Shown in pieces: positions 1 through 7,834 of a stretch of 64,000 nt of DNA. Below the pieces are notes generated by a model. That model had not been told where the DNA came from. It made no database searches and saw only the letters and a program-made list of their open reading frames with translations. Origin of the DNA: Bacillus haynesii (GTDB lineage: Bacteria > Bacillota > Bacilli > Bacillales > Bacillaceae); NCBI RefSeq assembly GCF_001969855.1, contig NZ_MRBL01000007.1:62001-126000 (forward strand), in the 5' to 3' direction. Numbering within the stretch: position 1 is the first letter of the stretch; the number at the start of each line of letters is the position of its first letter. The translations under genes were made by a program, and so were the position numbers.

Positions 1-152
1 TCGGCCTCATCACCATCGGATTCATGGAAATGCTTTTAATTCGCAGGAAAAACGGAAAAGCGGCCACTGGGATCTGGATCGGCTTTATTGTCGTTCTGCT
101 CTTGACGGTTGTGCTTGGACTCCGGCTTCCGCTGGGCTTTAAAGTGTTTTAA
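1..152 (+). CDS. yisL: YisL-family membrane protein (UPF0344), 3' end only
   Basis: Only the C-terminal ~49 codons are present; the gene enters from the left edge in the frame starting at base 3 and ends at TAA 150-152. The visible part has a membrane segment (GLITIGFMEMLLI), a charged loop (RRKNGK) and a second hydrophobic segment (IGFIVVLLLTVVLGL). This matches the C-terminus of the small four-helix YisL family as I remember it from B. subtilis. Function is unknown. In B. subtilis 168 the wall protease gene wprA lies between yisL and yisN; here yisN follows directly. Confidence 0.75.
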   Translation, partial: GLITIGFMEMLLIRRKNGKAATGIWIGFIVVLLLTVVLGLRLPLGFKVF

Positions 153-190
153 TTAAAAGACATCGGTTCTTTATGAGGACTGGTGTCTTT

Positions 191-757
191 TTATGTCGGC
201 GGCTTGAAGGTTGAAATCATCACGATTCGTTCCCCGTCTGAAGCGGTCCATTCGAATCTGTCCTTCCATTCCTCTTTTCGTTCGTAATGGTGCTGCAGGG
301 CGCATTGTTTCATATCATGAGAAAACTGATAAAACGAAACGCCCTTGACATCCTTTTTCTCGGGCAAAAAGCTCAGGCCGTTATAGGCGAAGACGCAGTC
401 AAAGACGGAGAAGCCGAGGCTGTTCAGCTGATCCAAAAAAGAATAGAACTGTCCGTCTTCCAGATCGTTCAAAAATTCGAGGAATGCCTGTTTTACCGTT
501 TTCAGATAACGGATCGATTCTCCGCCTGTCAGCTTCTCGGTCTCCGGCTTTTCCGTTACGGCAAATTGATCAAACAGTTCGGCTTTTTGCCATTCTCCGT
601 CTATGCTGATGAAAACTCCGGGGCTGTTCAGGCTTTCAACCAAAAATAAATCTCCTTCTTCATTTTCAATCAGGCAGATCCCGTCTTCCATTAAAATTTT
701 GCCATAAATCCATTTTCGCTTTTCGGCATAAAGTCGTTTTTGGCGTTCGGTGTCCAT
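191..757 (-). CDS. yisN: YisN, DUF2777-type protein of unknown function
   Basis: A 188-residue soluble, acidic protein convergent with yisL and divergent from asnO. It has no signal peptide or membrane segment and carries several aromatic-rich stretches. The position between yisL and asnO is that of B. subtilis yisN, and the sequence fits what I recall of the DUF2777 family found only in Bacillus. The ATG at 755-757 has a purine-rich GGAGACCGCCC-like region upstream on the minus strand (AAGGAGAC). No biochemical role can be read from the sequence. Confidence 0.65.
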   Translation of the reverse strand: MDTERQKRLYAEKRKWIYGKILMEDGICLIENEEGDLFLVESLNSPGVFISIDGEWQKAELFDQFAVTEKPETEKLTGGESIRYLKTVKQAFLEFLNDLEDGQFYSFLDQLNSLGFSVFDCVFAYNGLSFLPEKKDVKGVSFYQFSHDMKQCALQHHYERKEEWKDRFEWTASDGERIVMISTFKPPT

Positions 758-829
758 GGGCGGTCTCCTTTCTTATTTCGTTTTTTCCAAAACGGGCTTG
801 TCTCATACAAGACTCTGTTGGACAATTCA

Positions 830-855
830 ACTATTATTTTAAGGTGCATAAAATA
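830..855 (+). promoter_or_regulatory. Possible sporulation (SigE/SigK-type) promoter of asnO
   Basis: CATAAAATA at 847-855 fits the SigK -10 pattern CATANNNTA and is one base from the SigE -10 CATACAHT. An AC dinucleotide sits 15 bases upstream (830-831), as in SigK promoters. B. subtilis asnO is known to be expressed during sporulation, so a mother-cell promoter is plausible. No SigA-type -35/-10 pair of comparable quality was noticed in 758-921. Candidate only. Confidence 0.35.
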
Positions 856-921
856 GGTAAAGTGACAAAGGAAGTGAAGCCTAAAGCAGAGGAAGAACAT
901 TAGAATTGGAGCTGATCGACA

Positions 922-2763
922 ATGTGTGGAATAACGGGGTGGGTCGATTTTAAGAAGCCGCTTGTCCGAGAGCAGTCAATCATGGAAAAAATGACTGATA
1001 CGCTTTCGAAAAGAGGACCTGATGATACGAATGTTTGGGGAAAGCACCATGTTTTATTCGGACATAAACGCTTGGCAGTTGTGGATCTGGAAGGCGGAAG
1101 ACAGCCGATGACCCGCACACATCAAGGATACGATTATACGATTTGCTATAACGGCGAGCTCTATAATACGGAGGATTTGCGGAAGGAGCTTAGGCAGCGG
1201 GGGCATCAATTCAGAAGCCACTCAGATACAGAGGTTTTGCTTCATTCATACATGGAATGGAAAGAGGAATGCATCGACAGGCTGAACGGAATTTTTGCAT
1301 TTACGGTATGGGATGAAAAGCGCGATCTTCTTTTTGCGGCACGCGACCGGCTCGGCGTTAAACCGTTCTTTTACACCGAACAGGGCTCATCATTTTTGTT
1401 CGGATCTGAAATCAAAGCCATTCTCGCTCACCCTGAAGTGAAAGCAAAGGTCGACCGTTCAGGGCTGGCCGAAATTTTCGGCCTCGGTCCGTCGAGATCG
1501 CCGGGGAGCGGTGTTTTTAAAGGAATAAAAGAGATTCGCCCGGGGCATGCGATGATTTTCTCAAAGGACGGTTTAACGGTTTGGCGCTACTGGAATGTGA
1601 AAAGCGAGAAGCATACGGACAGCTTTAATGAAACGGTGGAAAATGTGCGGTCGCTGTTTCAGGACGCCGTCACAAGGCAGCTAGTGTCTGATGTGCCGGT
1701 ATGTACGTTTTTATCAGGAGGGGTCGATTCGAGCGCCATTACCGCAACGGCCGCCAAGCATTTCGAGAGAGAAGGGAAGGCGCCCCTTCATACGTTTTCG
1801 ATCGATTATGAAGATAATGAGCAATATTTTACGTCAAGCTCATTTCAGCCAAATGCCGACGGCCCGTGGATTAAAAAAATGTCCGATGCATTCGGAACGG
1901 TTCATCATAACTGCGTGATTTCCCAGGAGGAGCTGGCTGCTTATTTGGAAGAAGCCGTACTGGTCCGGGATTTGCCGGGGATGGCTGATGTCGATTCTTC
2001 CCTGCTGTGGTTTTGCCGTGAGATTAAAAAGGACTTTGTCGTAAGCCTTTCCGGGGAATGCGCGGACGAAATTTTCGGCGGCTACCCTTGGTTCCATTCG
2101 GCAGAAGATGTGAAAGGTTTCCCATGGATGAGATCAATGGAAGAACGGATCGGACTTCTGCAGGATGGCTGGCAGAAAAAGCTGAACCTCAGTGAATATG
2201 TGAAGGCGAAATACGAGGAAACGGTTAAAGAAACACCGCTGCTGGAGGGAGAAACGGGTGCGGAGAAACGAAGAAGAGAGCTGTTTTACTTAAATATGCT
2301 CTGGTTTATGACAACGCTCTTGGACCGAAAAGACAGAATGAGCATGGGGGCGAGCCTCGAAGTCCGGGTTCCGTTTGCGGATCACAGGCTTGTCGAGTAT
2401 GTCTGGAATATTCCGTGGGATGTCAAAATGCATGGCAGCCGTGAAAAGGGCATTTTCCGCAAAGCGCTGGAAGGCATTTTACCTGATGAAGTGCTGTACC
2501 GCAAAAAAAGCCCATATCCGAAGACGCACCACCCGGCCTATACGAAAGCTGTCATTCGCTGGCTGGAGTCGCTGCTGGAGCAAAAAGACTCGGCGCTTTA
2601 TGTTTTCTTAGACAAGGAAAAATTGGAGCGGCTGATTGAGACGGAGGGCGCATCATTTCAAGTTCCCTGGTACGGACAATTGATGAAGGGGCCGCAGCTG
2701 ATCGCGCACCTTGCCCAAATCCATACTTGGTTTGAGACTTATCGAATTGATATCGAGGAATAA
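922..2763 (+). CDS. asnO: Asparagine synthase (glutamine-hydrolysing), sporulation type
   Basis: 613 residues, class-II amidotransferase architecture. The N-terminus reads MCGITGW, so Cys2 becomes the catalytic N-terminal nucleophile after Met removal; the glutaminase domain covers roughly residues 2-210. The synthetase domain has the PP-loop SGGVDSS near residues 264-270, which binds ATP to adenylate aspartate. Product is asparagine plus glutamate. Among the three B. subtilis asparagine synthases, gene position next to yisN identifies this one as AsnO, which is needed for efficient sporulation. Monocistronic, followed by a hairpin at 2770-2791. Start is fixed by the need for Cys at position 2. 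Confidence 0.93.
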   Translation: MCGITGWVDFKKPLVREQSIMEKMTDTLSKRGPDDTNVWGKHHVLFGHKRLAVVDLEGGRQPMTRTHQGYDYTICYNGELYNTEDLRKELRQRGHQFRSHSDTEVLLHSYMEWKEECIDRLNGIFAFTVWDEKRDLLFAARDRLGVKPFFYTEQGSSFLFGSEIKAILAHPEVKAKVDRSGLAEIFGLGPSRSPGSGVFKGIKEIRPGHAMIFSKDGLTVWRYWNVKSEKHTDSFNETVENVRSLFQDAVTRQLVSDVPVCTFLSGGVDSSAITATAAKHFEREGKAPLHTFSIDYEDNEQYFTSSSFQPNADGPWIKKMSDAFGTVHHNCVISQEELAAYLEEAVLVRDLPGMADVDSSLLWFCREIKKDFVVSLSGECADEIFGGYPWFHSAEDVKGFPWMRSMEERIGLLQDGWQKKLNLSEYVKAKYEETVKETPLLEGETGAEKRRRELFYLNMLWFMTTLLDRKDRMSMGASLEVRVPFADHRLVEYVWNIPWDVKMHGSREKGIFRKALEGILPDEVLYRKKSPYPKTHHPAYTKAVIRWLESLLEQKDSALYVFLDKEKLERLIETEGASFQVPWYGQLMKGPQLIAHLAQIHTWFETYRIDIEE

Positions 2764-2769
2764 CATAAA

Positions 2770-2791
2770 ACACCCGGCATATGCCGGGTGT
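2770..2791 (+). terminator. Hairpin after asnO
   Basis: Perfect palindrome: ACACCCGGCAT followed by its reverse complement ATGCCGGGTGT, immediately after the asnO stop, followed by a T-rich stretch (TCTGCATTTTGG). Acts as the likely end of the asnO transcript; the T-run is weak. Confidence 0.65.
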
Positions 2792-2813
2792 TCTGCATTT
2801 TGGCAAAAGAAAA

Positions 2814-2840
2814 CGGCGGCGTTTTTTTTGAACACCGCCG
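2814..2840 (-). terminator. Terminator of the glnK-amtB transcript
   Basis: CGGCGG at 2814-2819 and CCGCCG at 2835-2840 form a GC stem on either side of an A/T-run. Read on the minus strand it is followed by GTTTTCTTTT, giving a Rho-independent terminator about 50 bases downstream of the amtB stop. Confidence 0.6.
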
Positions 2841-2888
2841 CTGATTTCAATGATCAGCAGACCGGCAGGCGAGCCGGATGCATGAGAG

Positions 2889-4268
2889 TCAAACCTGTTC
2901 TGTTTTGGAAGACGGTCCCGGCTTTAAATTGTTGAGCCGAGAGACAAGATCCGTTCCGAAAGCCGAGCTGACGTCAACATCGCCCTGATCGATGTAGCTT
3001 TCTTTATACTCGTACGCGGAAGAACCGTGTTCGGCATAATCGAGTCCGGAAATTTCCTCTTCTTTTGATACCCTGATCGGAGCGAGAGCTTTCATTACAG
3101 CAGTGACAACCGATGTGGCAGCGAGGGTCCAGGCTGCGATCGCCAAAATGCCGACGGCTTGAATGCCGAGCTGTGCGGCTCCTCCTCCGTAAAAGAGACC
3201 GCTCGATGTATTGAAAAGCCCGACTGCAAGCGTCCCCCAAACACCGCAAACACCGTGAACGGCAATGGCGCCGACGGGATCGTCAAGCTTCAGCACCTGG
3301 TCGATAAACTGAACGCCGACAACTAAAATGACACCGGCGATGCATCCGATCAATATCGAGCCTGTAAATGAAACGCCGTCCGCGCCCGCGGTAATTCCGA
3401 CAAGGCCGCCAAGCGCACCGTTCAGTGTCAGGGAAGGGTCGATCCTGCCGTAGCGGAAATAAGTGAACAGCGCCGAGCTGACGACTCCTCCCGATGCCGC
3501 TAAAAGGGTTGTGGTGATGACGTGCGGAACGGCGGCAGGATCAGCCGCAAGCGTGCTTCCGCCGTTGAACCCAAACCAGCCGAACCACAGGATGAAGACG
3601 CCGAGTGCGCCCAGCGGAATGCTGTGTCCTGGAATGGCGTTGACCTTTCCGTTTGCATATTTTCCGATCCGCGGCCCGAGAAACATGACAGCCGCAACCG
3701 CACCCGCAGCGCCTGTCAAGTGAACGATCGCAGATCCGGCAAAATCAACAAATCCGAGGTCGTACAGCCAGCCTTCACCCCAAGTCCAATGGCCGACAAC
3801 CGGATAGATGAGACCGGTCATAAACAGCGTCAAGATCATATAGCTGCCAAGCTTCATCCGTTCAGCGACAGCACCGGAAATAATGGTCGCGCATGTAGCG
3901 GCAAACACGGCTTGAAAGACGAAAAATCCGACATCCTGATTACCCGCTAAAGCAAAACCGCTTGTGCCGATGAACCCGCCGGCACTGTCCCCGAACATCA
4001 ATGCGTATCCGGCGAAGAAATAAAGGATCGAGCCGATAGAGATCGTCAGGAAGTTTTTCATTAAAATGTTTAACGTGTTTTTAGCTCTCGTAAAGCCTGA
4101 TTCAACCATCGCGAAACCAGCGTGCATAAAAAAGACGAGCAGAGTGCCGATGGCCACCCATGTCATGTTGACCGAATCATTGACCGATTGCGCCGTTGGT
4201 TCAGCGGCCAGAGCTGATGCTGCGAGGAAAAAACTGAGGAACAGGACGAAAGATACCTTGGTTTTCAT
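2889..4268 (-). CDS. amtB: Ammonium transporter AmtB (NrgA)
   Basis: 459 residues with a hydrophobic leader (ending around ASALAAE) and eleven or so membrane helices typical of Amt/MEP channels. Family signatures are visible: MTWVAIGTLLVFFMHAGFAMVESG near the N-terminus, WFGWFGFNGGS in the middle and AVHGVCGVWGT containing one of the twin pore histidines. It imports ammonium at the cytoplasmic membrane. The reading frame is open further upstream to 4472, but the ATG at 4266-4268 has an AAAGGGTGA ribosome site and begins the leader, so it is preferred. It lies 55 bp downstream of glnK, whose product normally gates this channel; same transcript inferred. Confidence 0.92.
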   Translation of the reverse strand: MKTKVSFVLFLSFFLAASALAAEPTAQSVNDSVNMTWVAIGTLLVFFMHAGFAMVESGFTRAKNTLNILMKNFLTISIGSILYFFAGYALMFGDSAGGFIGTSGFALAGNQDVGFFVFQAVFAATCATIISGAVAERMKLGSYMILTLFMTGLIYPVVGHWTWGEGWLYDLGFVDFAGSAIVHLTGAAGAVAAVMFLGPRIGKYANGKVNAIPGHSIPLGALGVFILWFGWFGFNGGSTLAADPAAVPHVITTTLLAASGGVVSSALFTYFRYGRIDPSLTLNGALGGLVGITAGADGVSFTGSILIGCIAGVILVVGVQFIDQVLKLDDPVGAIAVHGVCGVWGTLAVGLFNTSSGLFYGGGAAQLGIQAVGILAIAAWTLAATSVVTAVMKALAPIRVSKEEEISGLDYAEHGSSAYEYKESYIDQGDVDVSSAFGTDLVSRLNNLKPGPSSKTEQV

Positions 4269-4323
4269 AAGAATCACCCTTTCTAAAGTATCGGCTAAAA
4301 GAGGCAAAAGGGAATTGGTCGTT

Positions 4324-4665
4324 TTACACAATCGCTTCCTTTCCGGATTCCCCTGTCCGGATTCGAATCGCGTTTTCAATCGGAAGCACAAAGATTTTTC
4401 CGTCGCCGACCGTTTTTGTCGAACATGTGCTTTCGATGATTTTGATAATTTCATCAACGTTCTCCGATTCAATCACCATTTCAACTTTCACTTTAGGCAG
4501 CAGCTTGATTTCATAGGAAGTGCCGCGAAACAGAGCCTGTTTCCCGCGCTGCTGGCCGCAGCCGGCAACCTCTGAGACCGTTAATCCGTTTATGCCAACC
4601 TCTTCAAGCTTTTTGCGGAGGCGGGGAAACTGTTCGGGGCGTATTATTGTTTCGATTTTTTTCAC
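4324..4665 (-). CDS. glnK: Nitrogen regulatory PII protein GlnK (NrgB)
   Basis: 113 residues, PII fold: beta-strand start KKIETIIRPEQF, a T-loop region with GCGQQRGK, and the C-terminal signature VGDGKIFVLPIENAIRIRTGE. It senses ATP/ADP and 2-oxoglutarate and blocks AmtB; in Bacillus it also binds TnrA. The start is a GTG at 4663-4665 with a strong AGGAGGAT site upstream; longer frame to 4749 lacks such a site. Here glnK precedes amtB, whereas B. subtilis has the order nrgA (amtB) then nrgB (glnK), so the pair is in the order common in other bacteria. Confidence 0.92.
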   Translation of the reverse strand: MKKIETIIRPEQFPRLRKKLEEVGINGLTVSEVAGCGQQRGKQALFRGTSYEIKLLPKVKVEMVIESENVDEIIKIIESTCSTKTVGDGKIFVLPIENAIRIRTGESGKEAIV

Positions 4666-4685
4666 AATGTAAATCCTCCTTTTGG

Positions 4686-4724
4686 TGTAAGGTTTTATTA
4701 CGTGTGTTGTTATGTTTATTATCA
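4686..4724 (-). promoter_or_regulatory. Two TnrA-box-like sites upstream of glnK-amtB
   Basis: TGTAAGGTTTTATTACG (4686-4702) matches the TnrA/GlnR consensus TGTNA-N7-TNACA except for the last base. TGTTATGTTTATTATCA (4708-4724) also matches with one mismatch. The nrgAB operon of B. subtilis is a classic TnrA-activated target under nitrogen limitation, so these are good candidates. The first lies only 21 bases from the start codon, which would suit repression better than activation; the second is better placed for activation. Confidence 0.5.
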
Positions 4725-4842
4725 TACGTAAAAGTGAATTGAAAATCAATACGAATTTTCAAAAAAATTAATCTATTAGACCTATTATTTGAGAGGTATT
4801 CATTCATAGGATGAAATTCTTGTGAAGTTTTATAACATAAAA

Positions 4843-4868
4843 AACCTGCTTTCAGTTGAAAGCAGGTT
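4843..4868 (-). terminator. Terminator of yisQ
   Basis: AACCTGCTTTC and GAAAGCAGGTT form a perfect 11-bp stem with a 4-base loop. On the minus strand the stem is followed by TTTT. The yisQ stop codon lies inside the hairpin. Confidence 0.8.
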
Positions 4869-6207
4869 ATGCTGCAAATCCTTTTTGAAGCCACATTTTG
4901 GATCTCCATCTTCTGTACATCAAAATGCCCCTGACCCATTCGTCGGCGATGAAGGAAAACCAAATTCCCGCCAGGCCGAATCCGAGCTGAATGCCGAAAA
5001 TATAAGCGATCGGAAGGCCGATTCCCCACATCGAGACAATCGCCATATAAACCGGATATTTCGCGTCCCCCGCAGCTCTGAGAGAATTAATGATGACCAC
5101 GTTAAACGAGCGGCCCGGCTCCAGAATAATCGTCAAAAGGATCAGTATACTGGCCGTTGCGATAATATCGGGATTGCTGCTGAAAATGCCGATCAGCTGT
5201 CTTGAAAACACAGCGAAGAGAACGGAAGTAAATGTTGTAATGGCCAGAGCCCACCACAGGCTTTTCAGACAGCGGCTGTATGCTTCATCAAATTGTTTCG
5301 CGCCGATATGGCGTCCGATTAAGATTTGCGTTCCCTGGCTGATCGCTGTGCCGAAAAGCATGATAAACATCATCAAATTTTGGGTATAGACTTTTGTCGT
5401 CAGCGCCTGCGCGCCCATCAGCGTGATAAAATAGGTGACAATCATCTGTGACGCGTTATACGAAAGCTGCTCCCCTGCTGAAGGAATCCCGATTTTCAGC
5501 AGTTTTTTCAGATGACTTTTCTTTAAGACAAACAGCCGTTTGGACAACAGCGGCATGCCGACGCGCTTTTTGACAAGCAGAGCGATCGCCAAAAGGCCGA
5601 TGATGCGCGCGATTGAAGTGGACATTGCCACGCCGGCCACGCCTAAAACCGGAAAGCCGAACGGTCCGAATATGACAAGATAGTTGCCGGCGATGTTCAG
5701 GATATTCATGCCGATGGTTACAACCATTGTGTCCTTTGTATGCCCGTAGCTTTTCAAAATAGCGCTGAACGTCATAATGAGCGCTTGGATAAAGGACAGT
5801 CCGCCGACGATCTGGAGAAAGATGCCGGCCTCGGCAAGCAGGTTGGCGGACAGACCCATCATCAATAAAAGCGGTTTGGCAAATATATAAATCGCCGCAC
5901 TGATGAATAGACTGATGATAAAGTTGGCGCTGATGGAAACATAGCCGACTTCCATCGCTTCGGCTTTTTGCCGCGCTCCTAAAAATTGAGAAATAATAAC
6001 GGTTGTTCCTGTTGCGATAAAACCGAACATCACAATGATCAAGTTCAGCATTTGGTTGCTGACGCCGACGGCTGCCACGCTGTCGTCGGAATATTGGCTG
6101 AGCATCAGGGTATCTGCGTTGCCCATTAACATATATAATGAAACCTCGATAAAGATAGGCCAAGTCAATGTGAATAAAGAGAGGTGTTGAGGTGCTGTTT
6201 TTTTCAT
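4867..6207 (-). CDS. yisQ: MATE-family efflux transporter YisQ
   Basis: 446 residues, about twelve membrane helices in two homologous halves, as in the MATE/NorM family of sodium- or proton-driven drug and metabolite exporters. N-terminal helix region LTWPIFIEVSLYMLMGNADT and the paired glycine-rich loops are typical of the family. It sits divergently from the AraC-type gene yisR (121 bp apart), the same arrangement as in B. subtilis. Substrate unknown. The C-terminal residues are encoded inside the terminator stem. Confidence 0.85.
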   Translation of the reverse strand: MKKTAPQHLSLFTLTWPIFIEVSLYMLMGNADTLMLSQYSDDSVAAVGVSNQMLNLIIVMFGFIATGTTVIISQFLGARQKAEAMEVGYVSISANFIISLFISAAIYIFAKPLLLMMGLSANLLAEAGIFLQIVGGLSFIQALIMTFSAILKSYGHTKDTMVVTIGMNILNIAGNYLVIFGPFGFPVLGVAGVAMSTSIARIIGLLAIALLVKKRVGMPLLSKRLFVLKKSHLKKLLKIGIPSAGEQLSYNASQMIVTYFITLMGAQALTTKVYTQNLMMFIMLFGTAISQGTQILIGRHIGAKQFDEAYSRCLKSLWWALAITTFTSVLFAVFSRQLIGIFSSNPDIIATASILILLTIILEPGRSFNVVIINSLRAAGDAKYPVYMAIVSMWGIGLPIAYIFGIQLGFGLAGIWFSFIADEWVRGILMYRRWRSKMWLQKGFAA

Positions 6208-6328
6208 GGCGTTTGACCCCTTTCTTTTAAAAAATCCGTTTTATAGTGTAACGCCATTTTCTTATAATAAGAAGAGACGAAACCGATACTTCTTGGAGAA
6301 ATCCGACTTGATGAAAGGGGGAGAGAAC

Positions 6329-7192
6329 ATGGAACATATCATCTTTACAATTCCGCCGCTCCCTGTGTTGATTACCGGCGGAGAAGGACTGTTCAAAAGA
6401 GGAGAAAAGCATGTGAGGCGTGAATATTCCGTGTTTGATCTCTTATATGTAATACAGGGGGAACTATTTTTGACTGAGGACGGCGAGCCCCATCAGATCC
6501 GGGAAGGGGAATACATCATCCTTGTTCCGGGGCTCGAGCATTATGGACACCACGGCTGTCAAAACGATACCCGCTATTTTTGGCTGCACTTTCAGGAGCC
6601 GTCCTATGGCTTCGCGCAGCAGGGAGGTGAGAACTGGACCGAGCTCAAGCTGAAGAAGGGGACGTTTGAAACGCCGACATTATATCATTTAAAGATTCCG
6701 AGAAAGGGAAAGATCGACCAAAAAGCGTTTATTGAACAACAGTTTAGGCGTTTGATTGACGATTCCGCCCAAAATTCCGACCTGCCTCTTCGGAAGCAGC
6801 TCTTGTTCGAAGAGCTGCTGATTCACTTGCAAAAGGAGGCGTTCCATATTCCTTCGGCGAGTGAGCGTGTGGCATCCGAAGCACAGCATTACATCGACCG
6901 GCACTATAAGGAGAAGCTCAGCATGGAGCAGCTCTCGGCTGCCCTGCATTATCATCAGGACTACATTACCCGCTGCATGCAAAAGGTGTTCGGCATCACA
7001 CCGGGCCAATACGCCAATAAGGCGAAGGTTTTTGAAGCGAAGCGGCTCCTCTCTTCTACAAACGACAAAATGTCATCGATTGCCGAACAAGTCGGAATCG
7101 ATGATCCGACATATTTTTCAAAGCTGTTTAAACAATTAGAGGGGATTTCGCCCGTTGAATACAGAAAGATGATGAAGAGAAATATTGAGTGA
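6329..7192 (+). CDS. yisR: AraC/XylS-family transcriptional regulator YisR
   Basis: 287 residues: an N-terminal cupin-like sensor half (LYVIQGELFLTEDG ... EGEYIILVPGLEHYGHHG) and a C-terminal double helix-turn-helix (about residues 190-285; LSMEQLSAALHYHQDYITR, then SSIAEQVGIDDPTYFSKLFK). The frame is open back to 6206, but ATG 6329-6331 is preceded by GAAAGGGGGAGAG, so it is chosen. Divergent from the MATE exporter yisQ, which it may control; a GNAT gene follows after 28 bp and is probably cotranscribed. Effector unknown. Confidence 0.87.
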   Translation: MEHIIFTIPPLPVLITGGEGLFKRGEKHVRREYSVFDLLYVIQGELFLTEDGEPHQIREGEYIILVPGLEHYGHHGCQNDTRYFWLHFQEPSYGFAQQGGENWTELKLKKGTFETPTLYHLKIPRKGKIDQKAFIEQQFRRLIDDSAQNSDLPLRKQLLFEELLIHLQKEAFHIPSASERVASEAQHYIDRHYKEKLSMEQLSAALHYHQDYITRCMQKVFGITPGQYANKAKVFEAKRLLSSTNDKMSSIAEQVGIDDPTYFSKLFKQLEGISPVEYRKMMKRNIE

Positions 7193-7220
7193 TATTTTCA
7201 AAGCATAGGAGGAGAAAAGT

Positions 7221-7778
7221 TTGGCATCCATCAATGGTGAGAAAGTAAGACTGCGTACGATCACAATGGATGACCTGCCCGGATTATGGAGAATGATTTA
7301 CGGAACCCAAAACCCTGAATGGAAAAAATGGGATGCCCCTTATTTTCCGCTTCAGCCTGAACCGTTTCAATATTTTCTCGACTCTTTTGTGCCGGCTTTA
7401 AAAGAAAAACCGCCGCGCTATTTGGCAATAGAGATCGAAGGAGAGCTGAAAGGTACCGTTTCTTACTATTGGGAATGCCGGCCGACACGCTGGCTGGAAT
7501 GCGGGATCGGCATCTATGATCCGCGATTTTGGAACGGAGGATACGGTACGGAAGCCGTAGAATTATGGGTCGGCTTCCTATTTGAAAACGTCGATGTGCC
7601 GAGAATCGGAATGACGACGTGGTCCGGCAACAGGCGGATGATGAGGTGCGCCGAAAAAGCCGGATTTAAGATGGAAGGCCGGATTCGAAAAGTCAGATAT
7701 TATGACGGAGTCTATTATGATTCAATCAGATACGGAATCCTGCGGGAGGAGTGGGAGCTGATTTGCGGCGGAAGTTGA
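7221..7778 (+). CDS. GNAT-family N-acetyltransferase (RimJ/RimL-like)
   Basis: 185 residues with the GNAT fold. The acetyl-CoA-binding motif A is seen at GIYDPRFWNGGYGTEAVELW, and the later MTTWSGNRRMMRCAEKAGFKMEGRIRK segment is the RimJ/RimL-type ending. Starts with TTG (7221-7223) behind a good AGGAGGA site. It follows yisR by 28 bp and is likely in the same transcript. I do not recall this gene between yisR and degA in B. subtilis, so it may be an addition here. Substrate unknown. Confidence 0.8.
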   Translation: MASINGEKVRLRTITMDDLPGLWRMIYGTQNPEWKKWDAPYFPLQPEPFQYFLDSFVPALKEKPPRYLAIEIEGELKGTVSYYWECRPTRWLECGIGIYDPRFWNGGYGTEAVELWVGFLFENVDVPRIGMTTWSGNRRMMRCAEKAGFKMEGRIRKVRYYDGVYYDSIRYGILREEWELICGGS

Positions 7779-7834
7779 CACGCTCTATAATATAATTTTA
7801 GAAATCTTTCATCAGCGGACTAGAGGGGACCAAA

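Noticed and set aside
2814..2840. CGGCGG...CCGCCG as a second terminator for asnO
   Set aside because: T-run lies on the minus-strand side, so it is assigned to amtB.
3522..3950. 142-codon open frame on the plus strand inside amtB
   Set aside because: Antisense to the strongly recognised amtB, basic low-complexity translation, no ribosome site.
5456..6163. 235-codon minus-strand open frame inside yisQ
   Set aside because: A same-strand out-of-frame shadow of the MATE gene; translation is Arg/His-rich with no family features.
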